A stretch of 64,000 nucleotides of DNA from Burkholderiaceae bacterium (GCA_004214155.1 SGYQ01000004.1:1-64000); one strand, 5' to 3'. Positions 25,827-34,462 are shown, counted from the stretch's first letter. Translations and numbers: made by a program. The notes: generated by a model not told the origin, from the sequence alone.

Positions 25827-26987
25827 ATGCTTTTGCTTTCCTTAAGACTTTTTTTTACTTTGGTCTCCGTGGCTTTTATGGTGAGCAATCTTTTTGCAGA
25901 TGAAAATAAGTTAAACAAAATAATTAAAACAAAGCTCTACACACTTAAAGCTGAAACATTGTTGACTGGACTTAAGCATCCATGGTGTATCGGTTTCTTA
26001 CCAAATGGAGCATTTTTTATTACGGAAAGAGAAGGAAATCTTATCCTTGTAGACAGCTCTTTCCGAATTAAGAAGAATATTTCCCTAGACTCTATTCCCA
26101 TCTACGCTAGAGGTCAGGGTGGTCTTTTCGATGTTGCTATAGATCAAAATTTTGATGAAAATAGCTATGTATACATCTCATATAATGGCAAATCAGGAAA
26201 TGGTAATTGGGGAACAGAGCTAGTGAGAGCAAAATTCCTAAATGATAGGCTCTCAGACATAACAGTTCTTTTTAAGATGCAACCTAAATCTCGTTCGAAC
26301 CATCATTTCGGAGGAAGAATCGTTTTGAACAAGCAAGACGAGTTATTCCTTACGCTAGGTGACAGAGGAAAAAAAGAAGAAGCGCAACTTTTATCAAGTC
26401 ATCATGGGTCCATAGTGAGGATGAACACCAATGAAACGATTCCAAAGAACACTCTAATAGAAGCCCAGAAACAACAGTTTACAAAATTTTCAGAAATCTT
26501 TTCTTTTGGGCATAGAAATGTTCAAGGTATTGCAATACACCCAGTGACTTCTGAAATTTGGGCTCATGAACATGGACCACAAGGAGGTGACGAATTAAAT
26601 TTAATTCAATCCGGAAAAAATTATGGTTGGCCAGTTATAACTTACGGGGTGAACTATATTATCGGAACTATGATAGGAGAGGGAACTAAAAAAAAAGGAA
26701 TGGAACAACCAATCTTTACCTGGATACCCTCCATTGGAACGTCTGGACTGACGTTCATAAGCGGAAATACGTTTACAAAATGGGATAACAACCTTTTAAT
26801 AGGCGGACTAAAAAACGGACATCTTATCCGAGTAGCACTGAAAGAAAACCGTATTTTAGAGTACGAAGAAATTTTTCAAAATAGATTTGGGCGAATCCGG
26901 GATGTACGTATAGGAAAAGACGGAAATATTTATTTACTGACGGACGAAAGCAATGGAAAACTAATAAGGCTATCAATAGCAAATTGA
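25827..26987 (+). CDS. PQQ-dependent aldose sugar dehydrogenase (soluble glucose dehydrogenase-like)
   Basis: The 386-residue protein carries a signal peptide and the six-bladed propeller of the glucose/sorbosone dehydrogenase family. Diagnostic segments are LKHPWCIGFLPNG, SNHHFGGRIV, FGHRNVQGIAIHP, HEHGPQGGDELNLI and KNYGWPVITYGVNY, whose His and Arg bind PQQ and the substrate in relatives such as E. coli YliI. It would oxidise sugars in the periplasm and pass electrons to the respiratory chain. No PQQ synthesis gene is seen here. The ABC-F gene follows after 9 bases. Confidence 0.87.
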   Translation: MLLLSLRLFFTLVSVAFMVSNLFADENKLNKIIKTKLYTLKAETLLTGLKHPWCIGFLPNGAFFITEREGNLILVDSSFRIKKNISLDSIPIYARGQGGLFDVAIDQNFDENSYVYISYNGKSGNGNWGTELVRAKFLNDRLSDITVLFKMQPKSRSNHHFGGRIVLNKQDELFLTLGDRGKKEEAQLLSSHHGSIVRMNTNETIPKNTLIEAQKQQFTKFSEIFSFGHRNVQGIAIHPVTSEIWAHEHGPQGGDELNLIQSGKNYGWPVITYGVNYIIGTMIGEGTKKKGMEQPIFTWIPSIGTSGLTFISGNTFTKWDNNLLIGGLKNGHLIRVALKENRILEYEEIFQNRFGRIRDVRIGKDGNIYLLTDESNGKLIRLSIAN

Positions 26988-26996
26988 GATCATTAC

Positions 26997-28898
26997 ATGC
27001 AACTTCTTTCCTTAAACAATATTTCATTAAAGTATGGTGAAAAACCGCTTCTAAAAAATATAAATCTAATGATCTTTGACAAGGAACGGCTTTGTCTCGT
27101 TGGTCGTAATGGAGCAGGAAAATCCTCTCTCTTAAATATTATTCAACAAAATATTGAGCCCGATAGCGGAGAAATTGTTTATAAAGATAACTTGAGAATC
27201 GGTTTCCTCACGCAAGAGTTGCCAGAAAAAACAGTCCTAACTAGCAAAGAAATTGTGACCAATGGACTAGGAGAGATAGGACATTTACTAGTTGAATATG
27301 AAAGACTATCAGTTTGCCATTCTCATGAAAAGGCTATTAATGAGCAAAGATTACACTCTGTCCAAAAAGAAATTGATAATAAAAATGGTTGGATACATTA
27401 TCAAAAAGTAAATAAAATATTATCGCGGTTAGCTATCAACCCAACTGATGATTTCGATACTTTGTCAGGAGGGCAAAAAAAGAAAGTAATGCTTGCGAAA
27501 GCAATTGTTTCAGAACCAGATCTCCTCATACTCGATGAACCGACAAATCACTTAGATATTCCTTCTATTCTTTGGCTAGAAACTTTTCTCTGCTCACTAG
27601 AGGTTGCATTATTATTTGTCACTCATGACAGATTTCTTCTAGACTCAGTAGCAACAAAAATTATCGAGCTAGATCGAAATGAATTATATGTATACCCATC
27701 GGGATATGGTTCTTTTCTTAAGTTGCGAAACAAGCGGTGGCAAGATGAGGAAATAAAAGTCCGTGAATTTAATAAAAAGCTTGCAAAAGAAGAGGCATGG
27801 ATTCGTCAGGGTATTAAAGCAAGAAGAACGCGCAATGAGGGACGTGTCCGTGCTCTTAAAAAACTTCGGCTGCAAAAAAAAGATCAAATTTCTATACAGT
27901 CAAAACCGTCATTAACAACAAACGAAGCCAAGATGTCAGGAAAAACTGTTATAGAGGCGAAAAATCTGACATTAGAATTGCCTAACAAAAAACCATTAAT
28001 TAGTAATTTCTCTGTTACCATTCAAAGAGGAGACAAGGTAGGAATTATTGGAAAAAACGGGATTGGGAAAACCACCCTCATTGAAGGTCTTCTAGGAAAT
28101 CTTAAACCTATATCAGGAAAAATCGTTACAGGAACTAAATTATCAATCGCGTATTTCGACCAAATGCGAGATATATTAAAAGAAGAGCAATCGTTACTAT
28201 CAACTATCTCTGAAGGGAGAGACTTTGTAACCATTAACGGGAGTGAAAAGCATGTTTCATCCTATTTGCAAGATTTTTTATTTACTCCTGATAAATTTAG
28301 AGTGCCAGTTGGTTCACTATCCGGAGGGGAAAAAAATAGGCTCATGTTGGCATTGCTGTTTTCTAGGCCCGCTAATTTATTGGTTCTTGATGAACCAACA
28401 AATGATCTAGATATTGAGACGTTAGAACTCCTTGAGGAAAACCTTCAGTCCTTCAAAGGGACTATATTAGTTGTAAGTCACGATAGATATTTTCTAGATA
28501 ATATTGTGACGCACACATTTTATCTAGACAACAATACAATTGATTTTTGTGTGGGTGGATATTCTGATTGGAAAGCAAGAGAAGATCTTAAAGAAAAAAA
28601 TTGCAAGAAAAGAAATAAAATTAATCTCAGCGGCCTCAAAAAAAAATCTGGTCAAAGAAAACTCACCTACAACGAAGAAAATCGATTACGATCAATGCCA
28701 GAAGAGGTAACAATTTTAGAAAATAAAATCCATCGAATTCATAAAATGCTAAATGAAGAGAATGTATATAAAGAAGACCCCATAAGGGCTAAAAAAGCTG
28801 AGCAAGAATTGAAGCTAATGGAAACCAGTTTGGAAACTCTCTATGAGGAATGGGAGTTACTCGAGACAAAAAAAAGTATGTTTTTAAAAACTAATTGA
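26997..28898 (+). CDS. uup: ABC-F family ATPase Uup
   Basis: The 633-residue protein has two ATP-binding domains. The first Walker A is GRNGAGKSS with signature LSGGQKKK and Walker B LLILDEPTNHLD; the second is GKNGIGKTT with LSGGEKNR and LLVLDEPTNDLD. The linker with RQGIKARRTRNEGRVRAL and a C-terminal lysine/glutamate coiled-coil (KLTYNEENRLRSMPEEV onward) are typical of Uup. ABC-F proteins act on ribosomes and not as transporters; Uup also affects precise transposon excision and branched DNA. It is probably co-transcribed with the upstream dehydrogenase by position only. Confidence 0.9.
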   Translation: MQLLSLNNISLKYGEKPLLKNINLMIFDKERLCLVGRNGAGKSSLLNIIQQNIEPDSGEIVYKDNLRIGFLTQELPEKTVLTSKEIVTNGLGEIGHLLVEYERLSVCHSHEKAINEQRLHSVQKEIDNKNGWIHYQKVNKILSRLAINPTDDFDTLSGGQKKKVMLAKAIVSEPDLLILDEPTNHLDIPSILWLETFLCSLEVALLFVTHDRFLLDSVATKIIELDRNELYVYPSGYGSFLKLRNKRWQDEEIKVREFNKKLAKEEAWIRQGIKARRTRNEGRVRALKKLRLQKKDQISIQSKPSLTTNEAKMSGKTVIEAKNLTLELPNKKPLISNFSVTIQRGDKVGIIGKNGIGKTTLIEGLLGNLKPISGKIVTGTKLSIAYFDQMRDILKEEQSLLSTISEGRDFVTINGSEKHVSSYLQDFLFTPDKFRVPVGSLSGGEKNRLMLALLFSRPANLLVLDEPTNDLDIETLELLEENLQSFKGTILVVSHDRYFLDNIVTHTFYLDNNTIDFCVGGYSDWKAREDLKEKNCKKRNKINLSGLKKKSGQRKLTYNEENRLRSMPEEVTILENKIHRIHKMLNEENVYKEDPIRAKKAEQELKLMETSLETLYEEWELLETKKSMFLKTN

Positions 28899-28904
28899 AA
28901 AGTA

Positions 28905-29351
28905 TTACGTAAGAATGTCTATAAATACAGAAGTGTTACTCGTAATCTTAACACCTAGTCGCTTCAAAAGCGATTCTATTTCCTCTTTAATCTCATCGAT
29001 GCTTTTTTCTTCCATTTTCATTTCAGAGACTCGATCAAGAATTCTATTCAAATTTTTTGCATCAATTTTTGAGATTATTCCTTTATCTCGTATTGATCGA
29101 ACATTCACCAGCTGACTAGGAGGAATGATCCCATTGTCTTCAAAAAAATGATCGACAACATACTGGATTTCTTCTACAGACTCACCAGATGATTGAAGAT
29201 TCCTAACAGTCTCAATTATCGAGTCACGCTTTTCTTTTGACAGATGCTGAGCATGTTTGTGAATTACTTGCTCGTGGGTTGACCGTCGCTTCGACTTGGT
29301 TGCCGAAACTGTAGTTGGTCCGATACGATTATTAACACTTGAAATATTCAT
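28905..29351 (-). CDS. Hypothetical helical protein, unrecognised
   Basis: A 148-residue soluble protein, with a basic N-terminus (ATKSKRRSTHEQVIHKHAQ) and two similar helical segments: ETVRNLQSSGESVEEIQYVV and DRVSEMKMEEKSIDEIKEEI. The repeat suggests a duplicated helical unit of about 60 residues. GAGGA lies 4 bases before the ATG, which supports translation. No family recognised, and the neighbours (Uup, PepSY-like protein) give no hint. Confidence 0.6.
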   Translation of the reverse strand: MNISSVNNRIGPTTVSATKSKRRSTHEQVIHKHAQHLSKEKRDSIIETVRNLQSSGESVEEIQYVVDHFFEDNGIIPPSQLVNVRSIRDKGIISKIDAKNLNRILDRVSEMKMEEKSIDEIKEEIESLLKRLGVKITSNTSVFIDILT

Positions 29352-29452
29352 AGCATCCTCTAGAAAAGCAATCGGAACTTATCATTACAGGTTTAGCAAA
29401 AAAAAAGAGTTCTAGCAACTTTTATATTCAATAAAATCGGTATAATTCTTAC

Positions 29453-30004
29453 ATGGCAAAATTTATCCTCTCGCTAACTATTTTCGGCTACTTATTGCCG
29501 ACATATTGTCACGCGCAAGTTGCAGATACTTTTACGAGGTTGAAATTAAAGGGTTTCCCAGGTTGTGTTTTGAAAGTTCTGAACAAATATCCAGGAGCAA
29601 TTTTATCTGTAGAAGCAGAAAGAACAAAAAAACTAGGGCCGAAACCAGAGCTTTTTTATGAATTCGATGTTGAATTAGAGCGGAGTAAGAAAATTATTGA
29701 AATTGAGTGCAACCCAAATACATTAGAACTAATGGATTATGAGGAAGAGGTCGAAATTAGGGATAAAAGATTTTCGGAGAATGCCTTAATTTCCCTTGAG
29801 AGGGCTAAATTACTTCTAAAGGAAGAAACAAATGGAGAAATTATTGAGTTCGAAACATCTCTTCAAAATGGGAGACCAGTATACGAATTCGATGTGTTCG
29901 AAAAAGAACAGGGAATCGAAGTTGAATATGAAATTGATGGAGTTACGGGTCTTTTTTTAGAGACTGAAATTGAACTGTTTGAAATAGGTAAAAGTAAGCC
30001 CTAG
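29453..30004 (+). CDS. Exported PepSY-like protein, first copy
   Basis: The 183-residue protein has a signal peptide ending near YCHAQVA and two acidic PepSY-like halves. Each half has a Y-EFDV strand (LFYEFDVELERS, PVYEFDVFEKEQ) followed by an acidic strand, the second ending in the PepSY pattern EIDGVTGLFLETE. A paralogue at 32922-33461 shares GCVLKVLNKYPG-like and LSVEAE segments. PepSY domains often sit on periplasmic proteins and are proposed to inhibit proteases or take part in redox or metal handling; none is shown for these. No ribosome site is seen; TATAAT lies 6 bases before the ATG (29441-29446), so the mRNA may be leaderless. Confidence 0.7.
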   Translation: MAKFILSLTIFGYLLPTYCHAQVADTFTRLKLKGFPGCVLKVLNKYPGAILSVEAERTKKLGPKPELFYEFDVELERSKKIIEIECNPNTLELMDYEEEVEIRDKRFSENALISLERAKLLLKEETNGEIIEFETSLQNGRPVYEFDVFEKEQGIEVEYEIDGVTGLFLETEIELFEIGKSKP

Positions 30005-30036
30005 AAGACTTCTTATAAAGTATCTAGCCATATATT

Positions 30037-30065
30037 TTGTGTTATTCCTACGTGTTTAGTATAAT
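30037..30065 (+). promoter_or_regulatory. Sigma-70 promoter for the small secreted protein/TonB receptor unit
   Basis: TTGTGT (30037-30042) and a perfect TATAAT (30060-30065) are separated by exactly 17 bases. Transcription would start near 30072, 13 bases before the GTG start codon at 30085, and could read through to the receptor gene. Confidence 0.6.
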
Positions 30066-30084
30066 GAGAACGGGAGAGCAGGTT

Positions 30085-30459
30085 GTGAAAATTACTAAAT
30101 TACAAAGTAAAATCAGCATTGGGTCTACAATTATCACGATGATTGTGTCTGCTTTCTTTGGATTGACACACGCTGATAACACGTTAAATGATTTTGAGCA
30201 ATCCATGGAAATGTCCAGCAAAACGATTTCCCTTTCTCTGGAAGTCGTATGTGTGGAAGGTGAGGGGTTTTGTGAATTGAAAAAAGTACTGCCCGAGCAA
30301 CTGGAAGAGGCATCATTTGCGATTCCTAATGTTTCAATATTACATAAAGATTTTTATTATCCAACGTTCATAAAAATATATTCGCTCCGTAAGGAAGAGA
30401 GCCTCACAATGCGATCACATATTAAGATCGCTGACTCCCCTCCTCCAATTTTCAGTTAA
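30085..30459 (+). CDS. Small exported protein, unknown
   Basis: About 124 residues: a signal peptide (SIGSTIITMIVSAFFGLTHA) followed by a mature part with two cysteines in VVCVEGEGFCELKKVLPEQL. No family recognised. The GTG start at 30085 is chosen because GGAG lies 8 bases upstream and because the -10 element at 30060-30065 makes the longer frame impossible to transcribe. It stands between a PepSY-like gene and a TonB-dependent receptor and probably shares the receptor's transcript, so it may belong to the same uptake function. Confidence 0.55.
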   Translation: MKITKLQSKISIGSTIITMIVSAFFGLTHADNTLNDFEQSMEMSSKTISLSLEVVCVEGEGFCELKKVLPEQLEEASFAIPNVSILHKDFYYPTFIKIYSLRKEESLTMRSHIKIADSPPPIFS

Positions 30460-30483
30460 GAGCTTAACCAATAGTAATCTATA

Positions 30484-30561
30484 GGTAGTAGACCGCTTCC
30501 CAGACTAAAGTGGGAATAAGTCTACTACCGTGAGTTAGTTTAACTTTAGCGAGTGAAAATT
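30484..30561 (+). promoter_or_regulatory. Long leader hairpin with possible pseudoknot before the TonB receptor
   Basis: GGTAGTAGAC (30484-30493) pairs perfectly with GTCTACTACC (30520-30529). Inside, after a 3x3 internal loop, TTCCCA (30497-30502) pairs with TGGGAA (30511-30516). The 8-base loop contains CTAAAG (30505-30510), which is complementary to CTTTAG at 30544-30549, just before the weak ribosome site GAG and the ATG at 30562. No T-run follows, so it is not a simple terminator. Translational control through a pseudoknot is a hypothesis. Confidence 0.55.
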
Positions 30562-32847
30562 ATGAAAAAAACGATTTTTATTTATGGAACAATTTTAGCT
30601 TCGCTTTCAATGCCGGCAAAAGCTATTGAGGAATTATCCGAAATAGAGGTGGTAGGGACTTCCCTATTACCCGGCCTTGAAATAGAGGAAGAAAAGCTTC
30701 CTTATGAAGTTCGATCATTCGGTTCGGAAAACATAGGAAACGAAACCTCCTTAGGAATTACTGATGTTCTAAATCAGAGTGTTCCTGGTGTATTTACAAA
30801 TGAAGTACAAGGTAGTCCTTATCAAGGAGACGTAACTTTTAGAGGCTTTCGAGCATCTTCTATCCTCGGTGCAGCTCAGGGTCTTTCTGTCTACATTGAT
30901 GGGATAAGAATTAATGAGCCTTTTGGAGATATCGTAAATTGGGATATGATTCCAGAATTCGCACTTGATAATGTGTCTTTAATTCCAGGCTCTAATCCAA
31001 TGTATGGATTAAATACACTGGGTGGGGCACTTTCTCTTACCTCAAAATCTGGTATGTCGCATCCTGGGAAAGTTGCTCGAATTTCTTTTGGAAGTTTCAA
31101 TAGAAAAAAAATTGATCTTTCTATCGGCGGAGAATTTGCAGATGGAGATGGCGGGAATTACTTTTTATCTGCAAGTCATTTTGATGAATCTGGTTGGCGG
31201 GATTATTCCGATGGAAAAGTCTCGAATATCTTCGGAAAAGCCACAAAAAATACTGACTTTGGTAGTGTTGGCGTAATGGCTTATTTTGGCGATAGCGACC
31301 TTCTCGGCAACGGGCTTCTTCCCAGTACAAACTACGGCGTTGAAGATGATGTTGGAGAAATTCAAGAAGGCGGTTTATATGAAGCCAAAAGAGAAGCAGT
31401 TTACTCTCACCCAGATCAAACGGAAAATGAAGTTGGTCTTGTAAGTTTGAATTTTCAGAATTTCATCGATGATGAGACACAGATAAACGGTCTCATTTAT
31501 TCTCGGTACGGACGTCAAAAACGTCTTGGAGGAGATGTCGAAGCGGAATTTGAAACAGCCGAGAATGAATGGGAGTTTGAAGGTGAGTTTAACAATTCCA
31601 AAACTCGTCAAAATGGTAGCGGACTTGGCCTGAATCTCTCAAAAATTCTTGATAATCATCAAATCACGGCAGGCCTTACTTTTGATCAGAGCACAGTGTC
31701 GTATCATGCGACAGAAACTGAAGATTGCGAAGTAAATGCTATTCGTAAAGTTATTTGTGACGATGATTCTGAGACAGAGGATTCTGCGAAAGTGAGCGGT
31801 AATTCTAAAACGTACTCCCTATTTGCATCTGATACAGCAGAAGTTGCAGACAGAATTTACGTAACTGGATCTCTTAGGTATAACCATACAAAAGTTTCAA
31901 ATACACTATCAACCCCAAATGAGGTAACGGAGGAACTTGAGGCGCAACCAAAAGAAACCTTCAAATATACGAAACTTAATCCTGCAATTGGCGTATCTGC
32001 CAAGCTCGATAATGGAGTGAACGTATTTGCCAATACATCACAGGGAAACAGAGTTCCAACTGTTATTGAACTGGGTTGTGCTGACAGAGACAATCCTTGT
32101 TTACTTCCCACAGGATTACAAGCCGATCCCTATCTTGAGCAAGTTACCTCAAGAACTTACGAGATAGGAGCTCGTGGTCGAATCGGACAAGGCTTTGGTA
32201 TTGTGAGCGTTTACAATACCGACAACAAAGACGATATTATATTCGTCTCCACAGATGTAAATTCTGGAGAAGGGTTTTTTACCAATTTTGGTAAGACTAG
32301 AAATCAAGGAGTCGATTTACAAATCGTTCAAGAATTCGACGACGTGAGGTTGACAGGTACCTATAGTTATCTTGAAGCTACTTACGAAGAAAATGGGTTG
32401 CTATTTGGAGAAAGGTCAGTGCAAGCAAAGCCTGGAATGCGTATACCTGGCATTCCCGAAAATGTATTTCGACTCGGAGTTGATTGGACGCCTCAAGATG
32501 CTTTAAAAATCGGTGTGACGTTAATAGCTACATCAGATCTTGTTACACAAGGTAATGAAGACGGCTTAATCGGAGGTGATGATGACGTAGTAGCTAGGGA
32601 TGCCAGTGTCGATGGGTATCAGCTCGTTAATGTGAATATGCGTTATGAGCAGTCTAAAAATCTAACAATCTTTGCCCGAATAACGAATCTTTTTGATGAA
32701 AAGTATGAAACTTATGGGGCAATGGCAGAGTCTGTGTTCACTAGAAATGGAATTTTCGTAGATGATGATGAAGGGCCAACCGTGAATCGCTTCGTTGCAC
32801 CTGGAGCCCCACGCGGTATCTTTGTTGGACTTAAGTATTCTTTTTAG
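30562..32847 (+). CDS. TonB-dependent outer-membrane receptor
   Basis: About 761 residues, with a signal peptide ending PAKAIEE. The plug domain has NQSVPGVFTNEVQG, VTFRGFRASSI, LSVYIDGIRINEPFGD and the plug end MYGLNTLGGALSL; the beta-barrel ends with the terminal aromatic FVGLKYSF typical of outer-membrane proteins. TonB receptors import siderophores, cobalamin, metals or carbohydrates. The substrate is not evident: no His-rich loop, no siderophore genes nearby. It is flanked on both sides by paralogous PepSY-like proteins. The first ATG after GTG 30553 is preferred since it gives a proper signal peptide. Confidence 0.9.
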   Translation: MKKTIFIYGTILASLSMPAKAIEELSEIEVVGTSLLPGLEIEEEKLPYEVRSFGSENIGNETSLGITDVLNQSVPGVFTNEVQGSPYQGDVTFRGFRASSILGAAQGLSVYIDGIRINEPFGDIVNWDMIPEFALDNVSLIPGSNPMYGLNTLGGALSLTSKSGMSHPGKVARISFGSFNRKKIDLSIGGEFADGDGGNYFLSASHFDESGWRDYSDGKVSNIFGKATKNTDFGSVGVMAYFGDSDLLGNGLLPSTNYGVEDDVGEIQEGGLYEAKREAVYSHPDQTENEVGLVSLNFQNFIDDETQINGLIYSRYGRQKRLGGDVEAEFETAENEWEFEGEFNNSKTRQNGSGLGLNLSKILDNHQITAGLTFDQSTVSYHATETEDCEVNAIRKVICDDDSETEDSAKVSGNSKTYSLFASDTAEVADRIYVTGSLRYNHTKVSNTLSTPNEVTEELEAQPKETFKYTKLNPAIGVSAKLDNGVNVFANTSQGNRVPTVIELGCADRDNPCLLPTGLQADPYLEQVTSRTYEIGARGRIGQGFGIVSVYNTDNKDDIIFVSTDVNSGEGFFTNFGKTRNQGVDLQIVQEFDDVRLTGTYSYLEATYEENGLLFGERSVQAKPGMRIPGIPENVFRLGVDWTPQDALKIGVTLIATSDLVTQGNEDGLIGGDDDVVARDASVDGYQLVNVNMRYEQSKNLTIFARITNLFDEKYETYGAMAESVFTRNGIFVDDDEGPTVNRFVAPGAPRGIFVGLKYSF

Positions 32848-32878
32848 AAGCTTCATTATAAATCGGTTAATTTTACAA

Positions 32879-32912
32879 GGACATACTGCTCGTGCCGTAT
32901 GTCCGTTTTTTT
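32879..32912 (+). terminator. Terminator/attenuator between TonB receptor and second PepSY gene
   Basis: GGACATAC (32879-32886) and GTATGTCC (32897-32904) form a perfect 8-bp stem followed by seven T. The next gene's ribosome site GGAGG begins one base later (32913), so expression of that gene needs read-through or control at this hairpin. Confidence 0.75.
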
Positions 32913-32921
32913 GGAGGATTT

Positions 32922-33461
32922 ATGAGATTTAAGGTCATTATGCTAGTGGCGGCAACGTTCTCAATTAATAATTTTGCAATTGCGAAAGAACCCCAGGTAC
33001 CTACTACGGGGTTTGCTGGATGTGCAACCAAAGTGTTAGCAAAATATCCTGGATTTTTACTGTCGGTTGAAGCCGAAGGGAATAATAAAGGAGAGTTTTT
33101 TTATGAATTTGATGTGTTCATGAAAGACAGATCGAACCCTAGAAATTCCAAAGAGATTGAGGTTGAATGTAATCCAAAGACGGTTGAATTGACGGATGCA
33201 GAAGAAGAAGTCAACATTACCGATGAGAGATTTAAAAAGCTCAGTAAAATTTCAAAAAACCAGGCAGAAAAAATTGCATCTGGCAATATTGCTGGGAAAA
33301 TAGTCGATCGTGAATATGCTATTGAAGATGGTAAACCCGTTTATGAATTTGATATTTATAACGGAAAGACCAAAAAAGAAATAGAGATTGAAATCGACGG
33401 AATAACCGGGAAGGTTCTTGAGAAGGAATTCGAGTATTTCGAAGTAGGAGTGGATTCTTAA
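32922..33461 (+). CDS. Exported PepSY-like protein, second copy
   Basis: About 179 residues and clearly a paralogue of the protein at 29453-30004. Shared points are GFAGCATKVLAKYPG, LSVEAE, FFYEFDV, an acidic middle with ITDERF, PVYEFDI and the PepSY ending EIDGITGKVLEKE. A signal peptide precedes (ends near AIAKEPQ). The start ATG has GGAGG 4 bases upstream; a TTTTTTT run and a terminator hairpin lie directly before it. The two copies bracket a TonB receptor and may serve the same substrate, for example as periplasmic partners; that is inference. Confidence 0.75.
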   Translation: MRFKVIMLVAATFSINNFAIAKEPQVPTTGFAGCATKVLAKYPGFLLSVEAEGNNKGEFFYEFDVFMKDRSNPRNSKEIEVECNPKTVELTDAEEEVNITDERFKKLSKISKNQAEKIASGNIAGKIVDREYAIEDGKPVYEFDIYNGKTKKEIEIEIDGITGKVLEKEFEYFEVGVDS

Positions 33462-33756
33462 CAGTTGTATCATTGAAACGCAATAAAATTTTATTGGATA
33501 CAAATTTTAATCTCGGCAAAGGCAAGAGCGGTTTGTGATTGCATAGTTCACAAGACTTTTCAATCACAAAGCGCTTCTCCTATCCCATCAAATGGAGAGA
33601 TTTCTCTCAGATTCTTTTTTCCTAATTTTTCTATCAAAAGAATAAAGAGAGTATAGGAGGTTAAAATTCGTAAGAGCCGCAAACCACTAACTTTCGCGAG
33701 ATTATAAACAAAAAAGCCATCCTAAAAAAGAATCGAATCGGCACCTCTAGTAATTA
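33462..33756. other. Intergenic region with two palindromes
   Basis: CAATAAAATTTTATTG (33481-33496) is a perfect palindrome. TTTGTGATTG (33532-33541) and CAATCACAAA (33561-33570) are perfect 10-base arms extended by GCG on both sides with one mismatch. Neither has a T-run. They may be 3' ends or protein sites. AGGAGG at 33656-33661 is followed by no start codon. Nothing else is supported. Confidence 0.45.
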
Positions 33757-34451
33757 CTAAAACGACCGTCCAATCAAGTCACGCTGATCTCCTTGTATCG
33801 TTCCAATTAATTTAAGCAAGACAATAAGTTGTTCTCGAGAGGCTTCTGAGCTTTTTTAAGACTGTTATACCCCTCTGAAAACCAACTTAATACTTCCTCA
33901 TGTGTACTCAAAATAACGGGCATTGATTTGGGATGGTAAGGTTTTACAATATCGTTTGGAAAAGTTGTAAGAAATGCGAAAAGTTCCCAATTTCTTACGG
34001 TTTTAACGCGATTGCGTTTTTCAGAAATTTTTAACAGACGTTCTCCATGCCATGGTCTCCATACACCAGCAAAAAAACTTGAGCATCTATTTTTTACACA
34101 AAACCATGCTGGTTTCCTAGGAGGTTATGCAAACTTCAAAAAAGGAATAATTCATCTATATTCCTTCTTTGCTAAGTATTGACTATTGCACTCTTTCCAC
34201 CACGATGAGTCTAAATTCCTAATGTTAGTTATTGGACGATTTCCAGCGCTAACCGGCGGAAATCCCCAACGCGCTCTTTTCTCCACGAACATATTCTTCA
34301 CGTTAATGACGATATTCGCAGTATGATCAGGAAAAATATCTCGGACACCTTCCTTTTCACATTGACCAACAACATTTCTTTTAAATAATTCCTCTATATC
34401 GAGTCCATCGTTGCTGATGGCACTTGAAGATTGGTGGAATCGACTACACAA
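33757..34451 (-). pseudogene. SRAP (YedK/HMCES-type abasic-site crosslinking) pseudogene
   Basis: Read on the minus strand from the ATG at 34451, the gene gives MCSRFHQ with the conserved Cys2, then RWGFPPVSAGNRPITNIRNL. After EYR it meets TGA (34152-34154); the same frame goes on as IIPFLKFA, meets TAA (34125-34127) where the family has its active-site glutamate, then continues through FFAGVWRPW, LFAFLTTFPNDIV and YHPKSMPVIL with the conserved histidine. A one-base loss near 33838 is needed to recover the tail (EQLIVLLKLIGTIQGD). Three lesions in an otherwise complete 230-codon gene show recent decay. SRAP proteins bind abasic sites in single-stranded DNA. Confidence 0.85.
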
Positions 34452-34462
34452 AATTCCTAGCC

